A stretch of 64,000 nt of DNA from Paucilactobacillus vaccinostercus DSM 20634. GTDB taxonomy: Bacteria > Bacillota > Bacilli > Lactobacillales > Lactobacillaceae. The notes beneath the pieces are model-generated. The model did not search any database, was not told the DNA's origin, and saw only the letters and a list, made by a program, of their open reading frames with translations. Below, piece by piece: positions 47,199-55,104 of the stretch (positions are counted from its first letter, which is position 1; each line of letters begins with the position of its first letter). The translations under genes were made by a program, and so were the position numbers. The stretch lies in assembly GCF_001436295.1 (NCBI RefSeq), contig NZ_AYYY01000063.1, forward strand, positions 150,685 to 214,684, in the 5' to 3' direction.

Positions 47199-48194
47199 AT
47201 GGCAAGGGATATTGGAATTGATTTAGGAACTGCGAACGTTTTAATCTACGTTCAAGGAAAAGGGGTCGTTTTGAACGAACCATCTGTGGTGGCTGTAGAC
47301 ACAAAAACGGACAAGGTCTTGGCCGTTGGATCAGAGGCTTACCGGATGGTTGGACGGACTCCTAGCAATATTCGTGCTATCCGTCCACTTAAGGATGGTG
47401 TGATTTCCGATTTCGATGTGACGCAAGAAATGCTCACGTACTTTATTAACAAACTAAACGTTAAAGGATTCATGTCTAAGCCAAGTATTATGATTTGCGC
47501 ACCGACAAACATTACTGAAATTGAGCGTAAAGCGATTATGCAAGCGGCCGAACAATCTGGTGGCGGCAAAGTATATCTTGAATACGAGCCTAAGGTGGCT
47601 GCAATTGGTGCTGGCTTAGATATTTTCAAGCCTAGTGGAAACATGGTCATTGATATGGGTGGTGGTACAAGTGATATCGCCATTTTATCATTAGGTGATA
47701 TTGTTTCCAGCCAATCATTACGAATTGCTGGCGATAAGATGAACAGCGATATTGTGGGTTACATCAAGGGACAACATGGTCTAATTATTGGTGAACACTC
47801 GGCCGAAAATATCAAGATGGAAATTGGAACTGCACTCCGTGTTGATGACCCTAAGAAAATGGAAGTTCGTGGTCGCGATGCAGTTAGTGGAATGCCCCGC
47901 TCAATTGAAATTGATGCCAATGAAGTGGAAAGTGCGCTTCATGAGACGCTACAACAGATCATTAATGCTGCCATGAACGTCTTAGAAACAGTACCGCCCG
48001 AGTTAGCATCTGACATTATCGATCGTGGTGTAATGTTAACTGGAGGAACGGCATTATTAGCCGGCATCGACCAGTTGTTTAGTGAACATTTGAAGGTTCC
48101 CGTTGTTGTTTCTCAAGATCCACTGGATAATGTTGCTAAAGGCGCCGGTGAATTACTTGAACGGATGCAAAAAACAGGTAAAAAGAGAAAATAA
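47199..48194 (+). CDS. mbl: MreB-family actin homologue, Mbl-type
   Basis: This 331-residue cytoskeletal ATPase forms membrane-associated filaments that orient sidewall synthesis. The phosphate-1 motif [14 protein letters not shown], phosphate-2 [15 protein letters not shown] and adenosine motif [13 protein letters not shown] are visible. The opening residues and its place downstream of murA resemble Bacillus Mbl more than MreB. It is followed by yidD after two bases and, further on, rodA, which it would direct. Confidence 0.93.
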   Translation: MARDIGIDLGTANVLIYVQGKGVVLNEPSVVAVDTKTDKVLAVGSEAYRMVGRTPSNIRAIRPLKDGVISDFDVTQEMLTYFINKLNVKGFMSKPSIMICAPTNITEIERKAIMQAAEQSGGGKVYLEYEPKVAAIGAGLDIFKPSGNMVIDMGGGTSDIAILSLGDIVSSQSLRIAGDKMNSDIVGYIKGQHGLIIGEHSAENIKMEIGTALRVDDPKKMEVRGRDAVSGMPRSIEIDANEVESALHETLQQIINAAMNVLETVPPELASDIIDRGVMLTGGTALLAGIDQLFSEHLKVPVVVSQDPLDNVAKGAGELLERMQKTGKKRK

Positions 48195-48196
48195 AC

Positions 48197-48442
48197 GTGC
48201 TTAAATTGATCAAAATCTTAATTGTCTGGTATCAGCGAGGGGTGTCCGCCAAACGGCCACCCGTTTGTCGTTATGTCCCAAGCTGTTCAACATACACGCT
48301 GCAGGCAATTGAACGATTTGGATATCGAGGAATTTTGATGGGCATTGCCCGCGTTTTAAGGTGCCATCCTTTTGTTAAGGGGGGCTATGATCCGGTACCG
48401 GATCATTTCACGTTACTACGAAATCAACAAAATAAATTTTAA
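48197..48442 (+). CDS. yidD: Membrane protein insertion efficiency factor YidD
   Basis: This 81-residue protein has the YidD core [22 protein letters not shown]...[17 protein letters not shown] with its conserved cysteines. YidD assists YidC-mediated insertion at the inner face of the membrane. Usually it neighbours rpmH-rnpA-yidC; here it lies between mbl and the DUF2969 gene, as in other lactobacilli. The start is GTG at 48197 with a weak ribosome site in the end of mbl. Confidence 0.9.
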   Translation: MLKLIKILIVWYQRGVSAKRPPVCRYVPSCSTYTLQAIERFGYRGILMGIARVLRCHPFVKGGYDPVPDHFTLLRNQQNKF

Positions 48443-48451
48443 GGTGAAGTC

Positions 48452-48667
48452 GTGTCTAAAAAAAATAAAACAATTGAAGTCTCAATTCGTGATGTTCAAG
48501 ATGGTGCAAAAAACATAACCGAAGTCTTAGTTGGTAAAAATGTGGTTGGTCAGGTGATTGACGATCAAGGCAAGTTTCAAGCAGTAATTAACGAAGAGCC
48601 ATTTAGAGCGCAGTCCGTCGATGATGGTATCGAATTAGTGTTGCGTCAGTATAACTTACACAACTAG
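48452..48667 (+). CDS. DUF2969 protein
   Basis: This is a small soluble 71-residue protein matching the DUF2969 family of lactobacilli in length, sequence (VQDGAKNITEVLVGKNVVGQVIDD) and position upstream of rodA. It looks like a compact beta-rich fold. The start is GTG at 48452, 7 bases from AAGGTGA. Function is unknown. Its location suggests a link to wall elongation. Confidence 0.75.
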   Translation: MSKKNKTIEVSIRDVQDGAKNITEVLVGKNVVGQVIDDQGKFQAVINEEPFRAQSVDDGIELVLRQYNLHN

Positions 48668-48712
48668 TCATGAATGACAAAATTTAATCGGTAGAGTTAA
48701 AAGGAGTTTGTA

Positions 48713-49912
48713 ATGCAGCGAAGTGCACACGTAAAAGAAGAAAATTCGAGAATTGATTACGGTATCATTTTTTGTGTACTGTTATTAGCGTTAATTGGCC
48801 TAGCTTCAATCTATGTTGCCGCTAACCATGATAAATCAAGTACCAGTGTGATGAAGGCCGTTATTTCTCAGTTAATGTGGTACGTGATTGGAACGGTTGC
48901 CATCATTATCGTGATGCAATTTGATTCCGAACAGTTATGGAAGGTTGCACCGATTGCATATTGGTTGGGAATATTTTTGATGTTCGCAATCTTAGTATTT
49001 TACAGTCGATCCTATTATGTTAGTACCGGTGCTAAAAGTTGGTTTGCGGTTGGTCCGATTACCTTTCAGCCGTCTGAAGTGATGAAACCCGCGTATATTC
49101 TGATGATGGGGCGGGTCATAACAAATCACAATACGCAATATCCTAATCATACATTAGAATCCGATTTTGCGTTGATTGGGAAAATGATTGGCTGGTTATT
49201 ACCAATCGTCATTTCTCTGCATTTTCAAAATGACTTTGGGACGACGTTAGTGTTTGCTGCGATCTTTGCGGGAATGTTGCTGGTTTCCGGAATTAGTTGG
49301 CGGATAATTGTACCGGGTGTGACCGCAGTTGCTGTGATTGGGGGGACTGCACTTGCCTTTGTTACGACAAGTTGGGGCCGTTCAATCTTGGAGCATTTAG
49401 GATTCCAAGCCTATCAGTTTGCGCGGGTTGATACGTGGTTGCATCCGTCGCAGGATACGTCGAATAATGGGTATCAACTTTGGCAAAGTATCAAGGCGGT
49501 TGGATCTGGTGGAATTGTTGGTACTGGATTCAATAATTCCAATGTCTACGTACCTGTGCGAGAATCTGATATGATTTTCTCCGTCATTGGTGAAAACTTT
49601 GGGTTCGTTGGTGGTGCGTTACTGGTACTGTTGTATTTGCTTTTGATCTACCAAATGGTTCGTGTTACTTTTGATACGAAAAACGAATTTTATGCTTATA
49701 TTTCGACCGGCGTAATCATGATGATCTTGTTCCACGTCTTTGAAAATATTGGCATGAACATTGGGTTGTTACCGTTAACTGGGATTCCATTGCCATTTAT
49801 CAGTGCCGGTGGGTCATCATTAATCGGGAACATGTTGGGAATTGGCATGATCATGTCGATGAGGTTCCATCAACGTTCGTATATGTTTAGCAATAAAGAA
49901 CAGTTTAGGTGA
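48713..49912 (+). CDS. rodA: SEDS glycosyltransferase RodA
   Basis: This 399-residue, ten-helix SEDS-family protein polymerises lipid II into glycan strands with a class B PBP partner during elongation. The segments AKSWFAVGPITFQPSEVMKP, QNDFGTTLVF and PLPFISAGGSSLIGNMLGIG are SEDS hallmarks, including the region holding the catalytic Asp between helices 7 and 8. AAAGGAG precedes the ATG. It forms one cluster with mbl. Confidence 0.93.
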   Translation: MQRSAHVKEENSRIDYGIIFCVLLLALIGLASIYVAANHDKSSTSVMKAVISQLMWYVIGTVAIIIVMQFDSEQLWKVAPIAYWLGIFLMFAILVFYSRSYYVSTGAKSWFAVGPITFQPSEVMKPAYILMMGRVITNHNTQYPNHTLESDFALIGKMIGWLLPIVISLHFQNDFGTTLVFAAIFAGMLLVSGISWRIIVPGVTAVAVIGGTALAFVTTSWGRSILEHLGFQAYQFARVDTWLHPSQDTSNNGYQLWQSIKAVGSGGIVGTGFNNSNVYVPVRESDMIFSVIGENFGFVGGALLVLLYLLLIYQMVRVTFDTKNEFYAYISTGVIMMILFHVFENIGMNIGLLPLTGIPLPFISAGGSSLIGNMLGIGMIMSMRFHQRSYMFSNKEQFR

Positions 49913-49928
49913 TTAGGAGGCAGTCATT

Positions 49929-50231
49929 ATGGCACAAGAAGGTCGTTATTTTTGGGTAACCCCCGTTGCAGATGGGCAAGTAAAGATCGGGCTTAATAAC
50001 AATGGTGTGAGTGAGCTCGGACAGGTTAATTTTATTGATTTACCGGATGTGGGTACGCAGTTAACGCAAGATGGTGAGTTTATTTCTGTCGAAGCCGAAA
50101 AGGCGGTTACGGATATTCCTAGTCCGGTGACCGGCGAAGTGGTGGCTGTAAATCCTAATTTGGTTGACTCGACTGATGATTTAAATGGTGACGTGGAGAG
50201 CAGTCGTTGGATTTTAACGGTTCAAAGCTAG
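49929..50231 (+). CDS. gcvH: GcvH-like lipoyl-domain protein
   Basis: This 100-residue protein has the H-protein fold with the lipoylation motif SVEAEKAVTDIPSP; Lys58 would carry lipoate. It is shorter than the usual glycine-cleavage H protein of about 127 residues, missing part of the C-terminal region. No other glycine cleavage genes are nearby. It may act as a lipoate carrier or relay rather than in glycine cleavage. TTAGGAGG precedes the ATG, 16 bases after rodA. Confidence 0.8.
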   Translation: MAQEGRYFWVTPVADGQVKIGLNNNGVSELGQVNFIDLPDVGTQLTQDGEFISVEAEKAVTDIPSPVTGEVVAVNPNLVDSTDDLNGDVESSRWILTVQS

Positions 50232-50264
50232 GCTGAAATGTGATTTTGAATGATGACCCTGAAC

Positions 50265-50293
50265 TTGACATTCATTTTTGGAATTAGTATAAT
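50265..50293 (+). promoter_or_regulatory. metNIQ operon promoter
   Basis: Perfect TTGACA and TATAAT hexamers are spaced by exactly 17 bases, the strongest promoter in the window. It starts the T-box leader. Confidence 0.92.
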
Positions 50294-50299
50294 CATGTT

Positions 50300-50603
50300 C
50301 AGCATCATTTAAGTTGTATAAGTTAATCAGGATGAGTAGGTTCTAGTAATCTGGTAGAGAGTTTCCGGTTGGTGAAAGGAAATAGGTTACGGTACCGAAT
50401 ATGGTCTTGAGGTTGTTAACTTGTAAATAAGTAACTCAAGGGAGTTATGAATTTGCAATGGTCGTGCCCATTATCGCGCGGGAGTCAGTAGACTCGTTGA
50501 GTTAGTAATTACAAGATTACTAAAAAGTTGGGTGGTACCACGCAAAGCAAAGCTTTTCGTCCCGAATCGGTTTTTAGGCCGATTCAGGATGGAAAGCTTT
50601 TTT
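50300..50603 (+). promoter_or_regulatory. Methionine T-box riboswitch
   Basis: This is a T-box leader that senses uncharged tRNA. Stem I begins near 50327 with the AGTA/GGTGAAAGG region, and ATG at 50401-50403 is the likely Met specifier codon. The T-box core TGGTACCACG lies at 50533-50542, with TGGT complementary to the ACCA end of tRNA-Met. The terminator pairs 50549-50570 with 50579-50597 and ends in TTTTTT. Lack of charged tRNA-Met should open expression of the methionine transporter. Confidence 0.92.
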
Positions 50604-50625
50604 GATTTAAAGGAGGGATTCAGCG

Positions 50626-51669
50626 GTGATTGAATTTAAGAATGTTTCCAAAACATTCACTGCCAAAGAAGGCACCGTTCACGCTGTTAAAGATGTGAAT
50701 CTAACAATTCCAGATGGTAAAATTTATGGAATTGTGGGGTACTCTGGTGCCGGTAAAAGTACCATTATTCGAATGTTAAACGGGTTGGAATTTCCGACCA
50801 CCGGTTCCGTGACAATTAACGGTAGTGAAATCAGTAGTTTAAAGGGCAAAGAGCTGCGGGAACAGCGTCTTAAAATTGGAATGGTTTTCCAACACTTCAA
50901 CCTACTATGGTCACGGACGGTACTTGAAAATATCGAGTTTCCGTTGGAAATTGCAAAAGTTGCTAAAGAAGAACGGCGGCAAAAAGCACAAAAACTCGTT
51001 GCGCTAGTTGGACTAGAAGGCCGTGAAAATGCATATCCTTCTGAATTATCTGGTGGACAAAAACAACGGGTCGGGATTGCTCGGGCGTTAGCTAATGACC
51101 CAGAAATTTTACTTTCTGATGAAGCGACGAGTGCATTGGATCCACAAACGACGGATGAAGTGTTAGATCTGCTGATTGATATTAACAAGAAGCTGAATTT
51201 AACGGTGGTTGTGATTACACACGAAATGCATGTGATTCGTAAAATTTGTGATCATGTTGCCGTTCTGGATGCTGGTAAGATCGTGGAACAAGGCCCAGTA
51301 TTGGATGTCTTCAAGAATCCACAACAGGCGATTACGAAACGGTTTGTTAATCAAGAAACCTCGAGTGCAAGTTTGGATGACACAACGGTGGTCGTCAGCG
51401 AATTGTTGGAGAAGTATCCAAATGGATTGATTGTTCGACTGACTTTCCATGGTGACCAAGCTAAATTGCCAATCGTTTCGGAAATGTTAAGACAATTTCC
51501 GGATGTCGACCTTAGTATTATCGAGGGTAATATTCATCAAACGCAAGAAGGTGCCTTGGGTTCACTTTATATCCAGTTGTTGAGCGAGCATCATGATAGT
51601 CTCCAAGGAGCGCTAGAGTACTTTAATACCATGCGTGTTGAAACAGAGGTGATTAAGCGTGAACAGTAA
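50626..51669 (+). CDS. metN: Methionine ABC transporter, ATPase subunit
   Basis: This 347-residue ATPase powers methionine uptake. Walker A is GYSGAGKST, the signature LSGGQKQRV and Walker B LLSDEATSALD. The C-terminal about 90 residues form the NIL/ACT-like domain that binds methionine for feedback inhibition. The start is GTG at 50626, with AAAGGAGG 9 bases before. It overlaps metI by 11 bases. T-box control supports methionine as the substrate. Confidence 0.95.
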   Translation: MIEFKNVSKTFTAKEGTVHAVKDVNLTIPDGKIYGIVGYSGAGKSTIIRMLNGLEFPTTGSVTINGSEISSLKGKELREQRLKIGMVFQHFNLLWSRTVLENIEFPLEIAKVAKEERRQKAQKLVALVGLEGRENAYPSELSGGQKQRVGIARALANDPEILLSDEATSALDPQTTDEVLDLLIDINKKLNLTVVVITHEMHVIRKICDHVAVLDAGKIVEQGPVLDVFKNPQQAITKRFVNQETSSASLDDTTVVVSELLEKYPNGLIVRLTFHGDQAKLPIVSEMLRQFPDVDLSIIEGNIHQTQEGALGSLYIQLLSEHHDSLQGALEYFNTMRVETEVIKREQ

Positions 51670-52345
51670 CGGATTTGCGTCCTACTTTCAGTTTAGTAAT
51701 GTGAACTGGGCGAACATGGGACAAGCAACGTGGGAAACCGTTTGGATGACGGTCGTTTCAATTATTGTCGTCACGATTCTTGGCATTTTGTTAGGATTGG
51801 TTTTGTTTGAAACCAATGGTAGTAGTTCAATTTTGATTAAAATCTTGAATTGGATTGTAGCAGCATTTGTAAATATTTTTCGATCGATTCCATTTATTAT
51901 CCTGATTGTCTTATTACTACCAACGACGCAGTTGATTATGGGGACGATTATTGGACCACAAGCTGCATTACCGTCGTTGATCATTTCGGCAGCGCCGTTT
52001 TACGCTCGCTTGGTTGAAATTGCATTTCATGAAATTGATCACGGGGTCATCGAAGCAGCTGAAGCGATGGGAGCAACCAAGTGGCAGATTATTTTGAAGG
52101 TTCTGCTACCGGAAAGCATGCCAGCGTTAGTTTCGGGCATTACCGTCACTGCAATTTCATTAATTGGGTATACGGCAATGGCCGGTGCGATTGGTGCTGG
52201 TGGCTTGGGTAATTTAGCTTACTTGGATGGTTTCCAAGCATCCAATAACGCAGTTACACTAATGGCAACTGTGATTATTGTGCTGATTGTGTTTGTATTT
52301 CAATATTTGGGAGACTTTGCTGTCAAGCGAATTGATAAGCGTTAG
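51659..52345 (+). CDS. metI: Methionine ABC transporter, permease subunit
   Basis: This 228-residue permease has five predicted helices and the EAA loop EAAEAMGATKWQIILKVLLPESMP that contacts MetN. The start is GTG at 51659 within the end of metN, with GAGGTG upstream. Confidence 0.94.
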   Translation: MNSNGFASYFQFSNVNWANMGQATWETVWMTVVSIIVVTILGILLGLVLFETNGSSSILIKILNWIVAAFVNIFRSIPFIILIVLLLPTTQLIMGTIIGPQAALPSLIISAAPFYARLVEIAFHEIDHGVIEAAEAMGATKWQIILKVLLPESMPALVSGITVTAISLIGYTAMAGAIGAGGLGNLAYLDGFQASNNAVTLMATVIIVLIVFVFQYLGDFAVKRIDKR

Positions 52346-52372
52346 TCAAATTATGTTATGGAGGGAATTATA

Positions 52373-53206
52373 ATGAAGAAAAAATGGATTGCAGGTTTAG
52401 CAAGTGTTGCAGCTGTGGCACTGTTGTTGGTTGGCTGTGGGAAGTCATCATCAACAAAGGAAACAACTTTGACAGTGGGAGCATCAAACATTCCACACGC
52501 ACAGATTTTGAAGCATGTTCAGCCACAACTGAAAAAAGAAGGAATCAACCTGAAAATTAAGGTATTCCAAGACTACGTGTTACCAAATAAAGATTTGGCG
52601 AATAAGAACTTGGATGCCAACTATTTCCAACACACACCATTCCTTAACAACTGGAATAAAGAAAATAACGGCACACTGGTTAGTGCCGGAAAAGTTCATT
52701 TGGAACCAATCGGTATTTACTCTAAGAAATACAAGAGTTTGAAGGACTTACCAAATGGTGCAACTGTATTGGTAAGTAACAACGTTTCTGACTATGGCCG
52801 TGTGCTAACCCTTTTCAAGGATGCCGGATTAATCACTTTGAAGAAGGGAACGGATATTACGACTGCCAAGTTTAGTGATATCCAAGACAACAAGCGTAAT
52901 ATCAAGTTTAAGACGGATCTCGAGCCCAAATTGATGCCACAATTCTATCAAAAGGGTGAAGGCGATGCAGTTGTTATTAACGCTAACTATGCTGAACAGG
53001 CGAAGTTAAATCCAACCAAGGACGCGATTGCCCTTGAAAAGAACTCATCACCATATGCCAACATTGTTGCTGTACGTAAGGGTGACAAGAATAAACCAGC
53101 AATTAAAAAGTTGATGAAGGCACTGCAATCTAAGAGCACTCAACAATGGATTTCTAAGCATTATAAGGGTGCTGTTGTTCCTGTTTATCCAAACGGAAAA
53201 AACTAG
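52373..53206 (+). CDS. metQ: Methionine-binding lipoprotein
   Basis: This 277-residue NlpA/MetQ-type substrate-binding lipoprotein has a signal peptide ending in the lipobox LVGC with Cys22 as the lipidated residue. The mature part shows the family segments TVGASNIPHAQIL, DANYFQHTPFL and NANYAEQAKL. GGAGGG precedes the ATG at 52373. It completes the metNIQ transporter. Confidence 0.94.
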   Translation: MKKKWIAGLASVAAVALLLVGCGKSSSTKETTLTVGASNIPHAQILKHVQPQLKKEGINLKIKVFQDYVLPNKDLANKNLDANYFQHTPFLNNWNKENNGTLVSAGKVHLEPIGIYSKKYKSLKDLPNGATVLVSNNVSDYGRVLTLFKDAGLITLKKGTDITTAKFSDIQDNKRNIKFKTDLEPKLMPQFYQKGEGDAVVINANYAEQAKLNPTKDAIALEKNSSPYANIVAVRKGDKNKPAIKKLMKALQSKSTQQWISKHYKGAVVPVYPNGKN

Positions 53207-53214
53207 CATCACTA

Positions 53215-53255
53215 AAAAAGGAGTCGATTCCACGATAGTGGGACGGCTCCTTTTG
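53215..53255 (+). terminator. metNIQ terminator
   Basis: AAAAGGAG-CG-CCAC pairs with GTGG-CG-CTCCTTTT around a four-base loop. Confidence 0.85.
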
Positions 53256-53292
53256 TAATATAATCAAGGTATTAAAGAAAAAGGGTGATGGA

Positions 53293-54213
53293 ATGCGCAA
53301 GATAGCAGTGATTGGATTGGGACATGTTGGCGCCACAGTTGCATACACATTGGTGACAAAGGGAATTGCGGATGAACTCGTGTTGATTGATACGAATTCG
53401 GATAAGGTCGTTGCCGAACAGTATGATTTAATGGATGCCATTGCGAGATTAGATACGTCGACCAAGATTGTGGTGCAGGATTATGCGGCATTGAAAGATA
53501 CCGATGTCATCATTTCTGCAGTGGGGAATATCAATGTGATTCAACAAGATGGTGATCGTTTTGGTGAGTTAAAATTCAACGAAGCCGCGGTCCAAGAGAT
53601 TGCCCCTAAGATTAAAGCATCTGGATTTAATGGGGTCTTGATTAACATTGGTAATCCGTGTGATGTGGTAACAGCCTATTATCAAGAGTTGACAGGATTA
53701 CCCCGCAACCAAGTTTTTGGGACCGGCACGTTTCTCGATACCGCGAGAATACAGCGAGCATTGGGCAATAAATTAGGGGTCGATCCGAAAAACATTGGTG
53801 GCTATGTGTATGGTGAACACGGTGAATCACAATTTGTAGCTTGGTCAACGGTCACGGTTAACGGTCGCCCGGTTGGAGAAATTGAAGCGGACTACCGGAT
53901 TAACTACGAGGAGCTTGAAACAGATTCACGCCGTGGAGGATGGTATATTTTCAATGGTAAGGGGTATACGTGCTATGCCATTGCAACGTGCGCAGTTAAA
54001 TTGGCCCGCGCAGTACTTGCCGATGCCCATTTAGCAGCTCCAGTATCTACTTACCATCCTGGACTCGGGACCTATGTGGGGCAACCAGCAATTGTTGGTA
54101 AAAATGGGATCGAATCATTGGTTTTCCTAAAGCTTTCGGAACTGGAAGACGGACAGTTAAAGAGCTCTGCTGAGTTTATTAAGCAAAAATTTGATGGGTT
54201 GAACCGACCATAA
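53293..54213 (+). CDS. L-2-hydroxyisocaproate / L-lactate dehydrogenase family enzyme
   Basis: This 306-residue NAD-dependent dehydrogenase of the LDH/MDH superfamily has a Rossmann motif GLGHVGA (8-14), Asp33 for NAD, GTGTFLDTAR with Asp149 and Arg152, and catalytic His176 in GEHGESQFVAWS. The sequence follows L-2-hydroxyisocaproate dehydrogenase (HicDH) of Weissella confusa more closely than housekeeping L-LDH, for example VGNIN after the third strand and DGDRFGELKF. Likely substrates are branched 2-oxo acids, linking it to the branched-chain aminotransferase. It is monocistronic. Confidence 0.82.
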   Translation: MRKIAVIGLGHVGATVAYTLVTKGIADELVLIDTNSDKVVAEQYDLMDAIARLDTSTKIVVQDYAALKDTDVIISAVGNINVIQQDGDRFGELKFNEAAVQEIAPKIKASGFNGVLINIGNPCDVVTAYYQELTGLPRNQVFGTGTFLDTARIQRALGNKLGVDPKNIGGYVYGEHGESQFVAWSTVTVNGRPVGEIEADYRINYEELETDSRRGGWYIFNGKGYTCYAIATCAVKLARAVLADAHLAAPVSTYHPGLGTYVGQPAIVGKNGIESLVFLKLSELEDGQLKSSAEFIKQKFDGLNRP

Positions 54214-54216
54214 AAA

Positions 54217-54262
54217 ACAAAAATTCCAACGACCGCGATAACGGGAGTTGGAATTTTTGTTT
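54217..54262 (+). terminator. Terminator after HicDH-like gene
   Basis: ACAAAAATTCCAAC pairs perfectly with GTTGGAATTTTTGT. Its end touches the -35 of the next operon. Confidence 0.88.
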
Positions 54263-54289
54263 GACAAATAAGCATTAACCATATATAGT
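54261..54289 (+). promoter_or_regulatory. Promoter of the Ytr/Bce-like operon
   Basis: TTGACA and TATAGT are spaced by exactly 17 bases. The -10 abuts the candidate GntR operator. Confidence 0.75.
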
Positions 54290-54308
54290 TAGTTGCATAA
54301 GTAATTAA
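54289..54308. promoter_or_regulatory. YtrA-type GntR operator
   Basis: TTAGTTGCATAAGTAATTAA is an interrupted palindrome with arms TTA-TT-C-TA and TA-G-AA-TAA. It covers the transcription start. YtrA-family repressors bind similar sites, and a YtrA-like gene is the third gene of the operon. Confidence 0.55.
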
Positions 54309-54330
54309 CCAGTTATCTATGGAGGGCATT

Positions 54331-55092
54331 ATGAAAAAACAAACCGCGTCAGTTATTGAAGTACGAGACGTTCATAAAGTATATGGTAGTCAACAAACAA
54401 CTAGTTATGAGGCTCTAAAGGGCATTAATTTTCAGGTCATGGCTGGTGAATTTGTTGGGGTGATGGGTGCTTCTGGTTCGGGTAAAACCACGCTATTGAA
54501 CCTACTGGCAACCCTTGATCGTCCCACAAGTGGTGTGATTAAAATTAATGATCAGGATCTAAGCCAAATTGCGGATCGACAGTTAAGCGAGTTTCGGGGC
54601 CAACAGTTAGGCTTTATTTTTCAAGATTTTAGCTTATTGGAAAATCTGACCGCGGCTGAAAATATTGCATTGCCATTAGATCTTCAAGGGGTAAACAAGC
54701 AGCAATCGCGAGCTCAGGTAGAAAAAATCAGTCGCCGACTATCGATTGAAAAGTTTATTGACCAATATCCGGCGCAATTATCTGGTGGGCAAAAGCAGCG
54801 GGTAGCCGCGGCTCGAGCATTGGTAAATGAACCACGGTTAATTTTAGCGGACGAACCGACTGGGGCATTGGATTCAGACAATGCGCGTGATTTGATGGAG
54901 TTATTAACACAAATCAACCAGGAAGATCATGTTTCCGTTTTGATGGTGACCCACGATCCATTCTCAGCTTCGTATTGCGAACGGATTTTAATGATTAAGG
55001 ATGGTCAAATTGGTCAGACGATTGAAAGAGATGGCCAACCGCGCCATGATTTCTATCAGTCAATCCTATCTGATCTGGGCACCTATAGATAA
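54331..55092 (+). CDS. ABC transporter ATPase, BceA/YtrE-like
   Basis: This is a 253-residue ATPase of the MacB/BceA group. Walker A is GASGSGKTT, the signature LSGGQKQRV and Walker B LILADEPTGALD. It should pair with the FtsX-like permease encoded 12 bases downstream. Such systems protect against peptide antibiotics that bind lipid II or act in wall-stress responses. GGAGGG precedes the ATG at 54331. No BceRS-type two-component genes are adjacent; control appears to be through the GntR gene in the same operon. Confidence 0.88.
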   Translation: MKKQTASVIEVRDVHKVYGSQQTTSYEALKGINFQVMAGEFVGVMGASGSGKTTLLNLLATLDRPTSGVIKINDQDLSQIADRQLSEFRGQQLGFIFQDFSLLENLTAAENIALPLDLQGVNKQQSRAQVEKISRRLSIEKFIDQYPAQLSGGQKQRVAAARALVNEPRLILADEPTGALDSDNARDLMELLTQINQEDHVSVLMVTHDPFSASYCERILMIKDGQIGQTIERDGQPRHDFYQSILSDLGTYR

Positions 55093-55104
55093 GGAGAACA
55101 ATCA

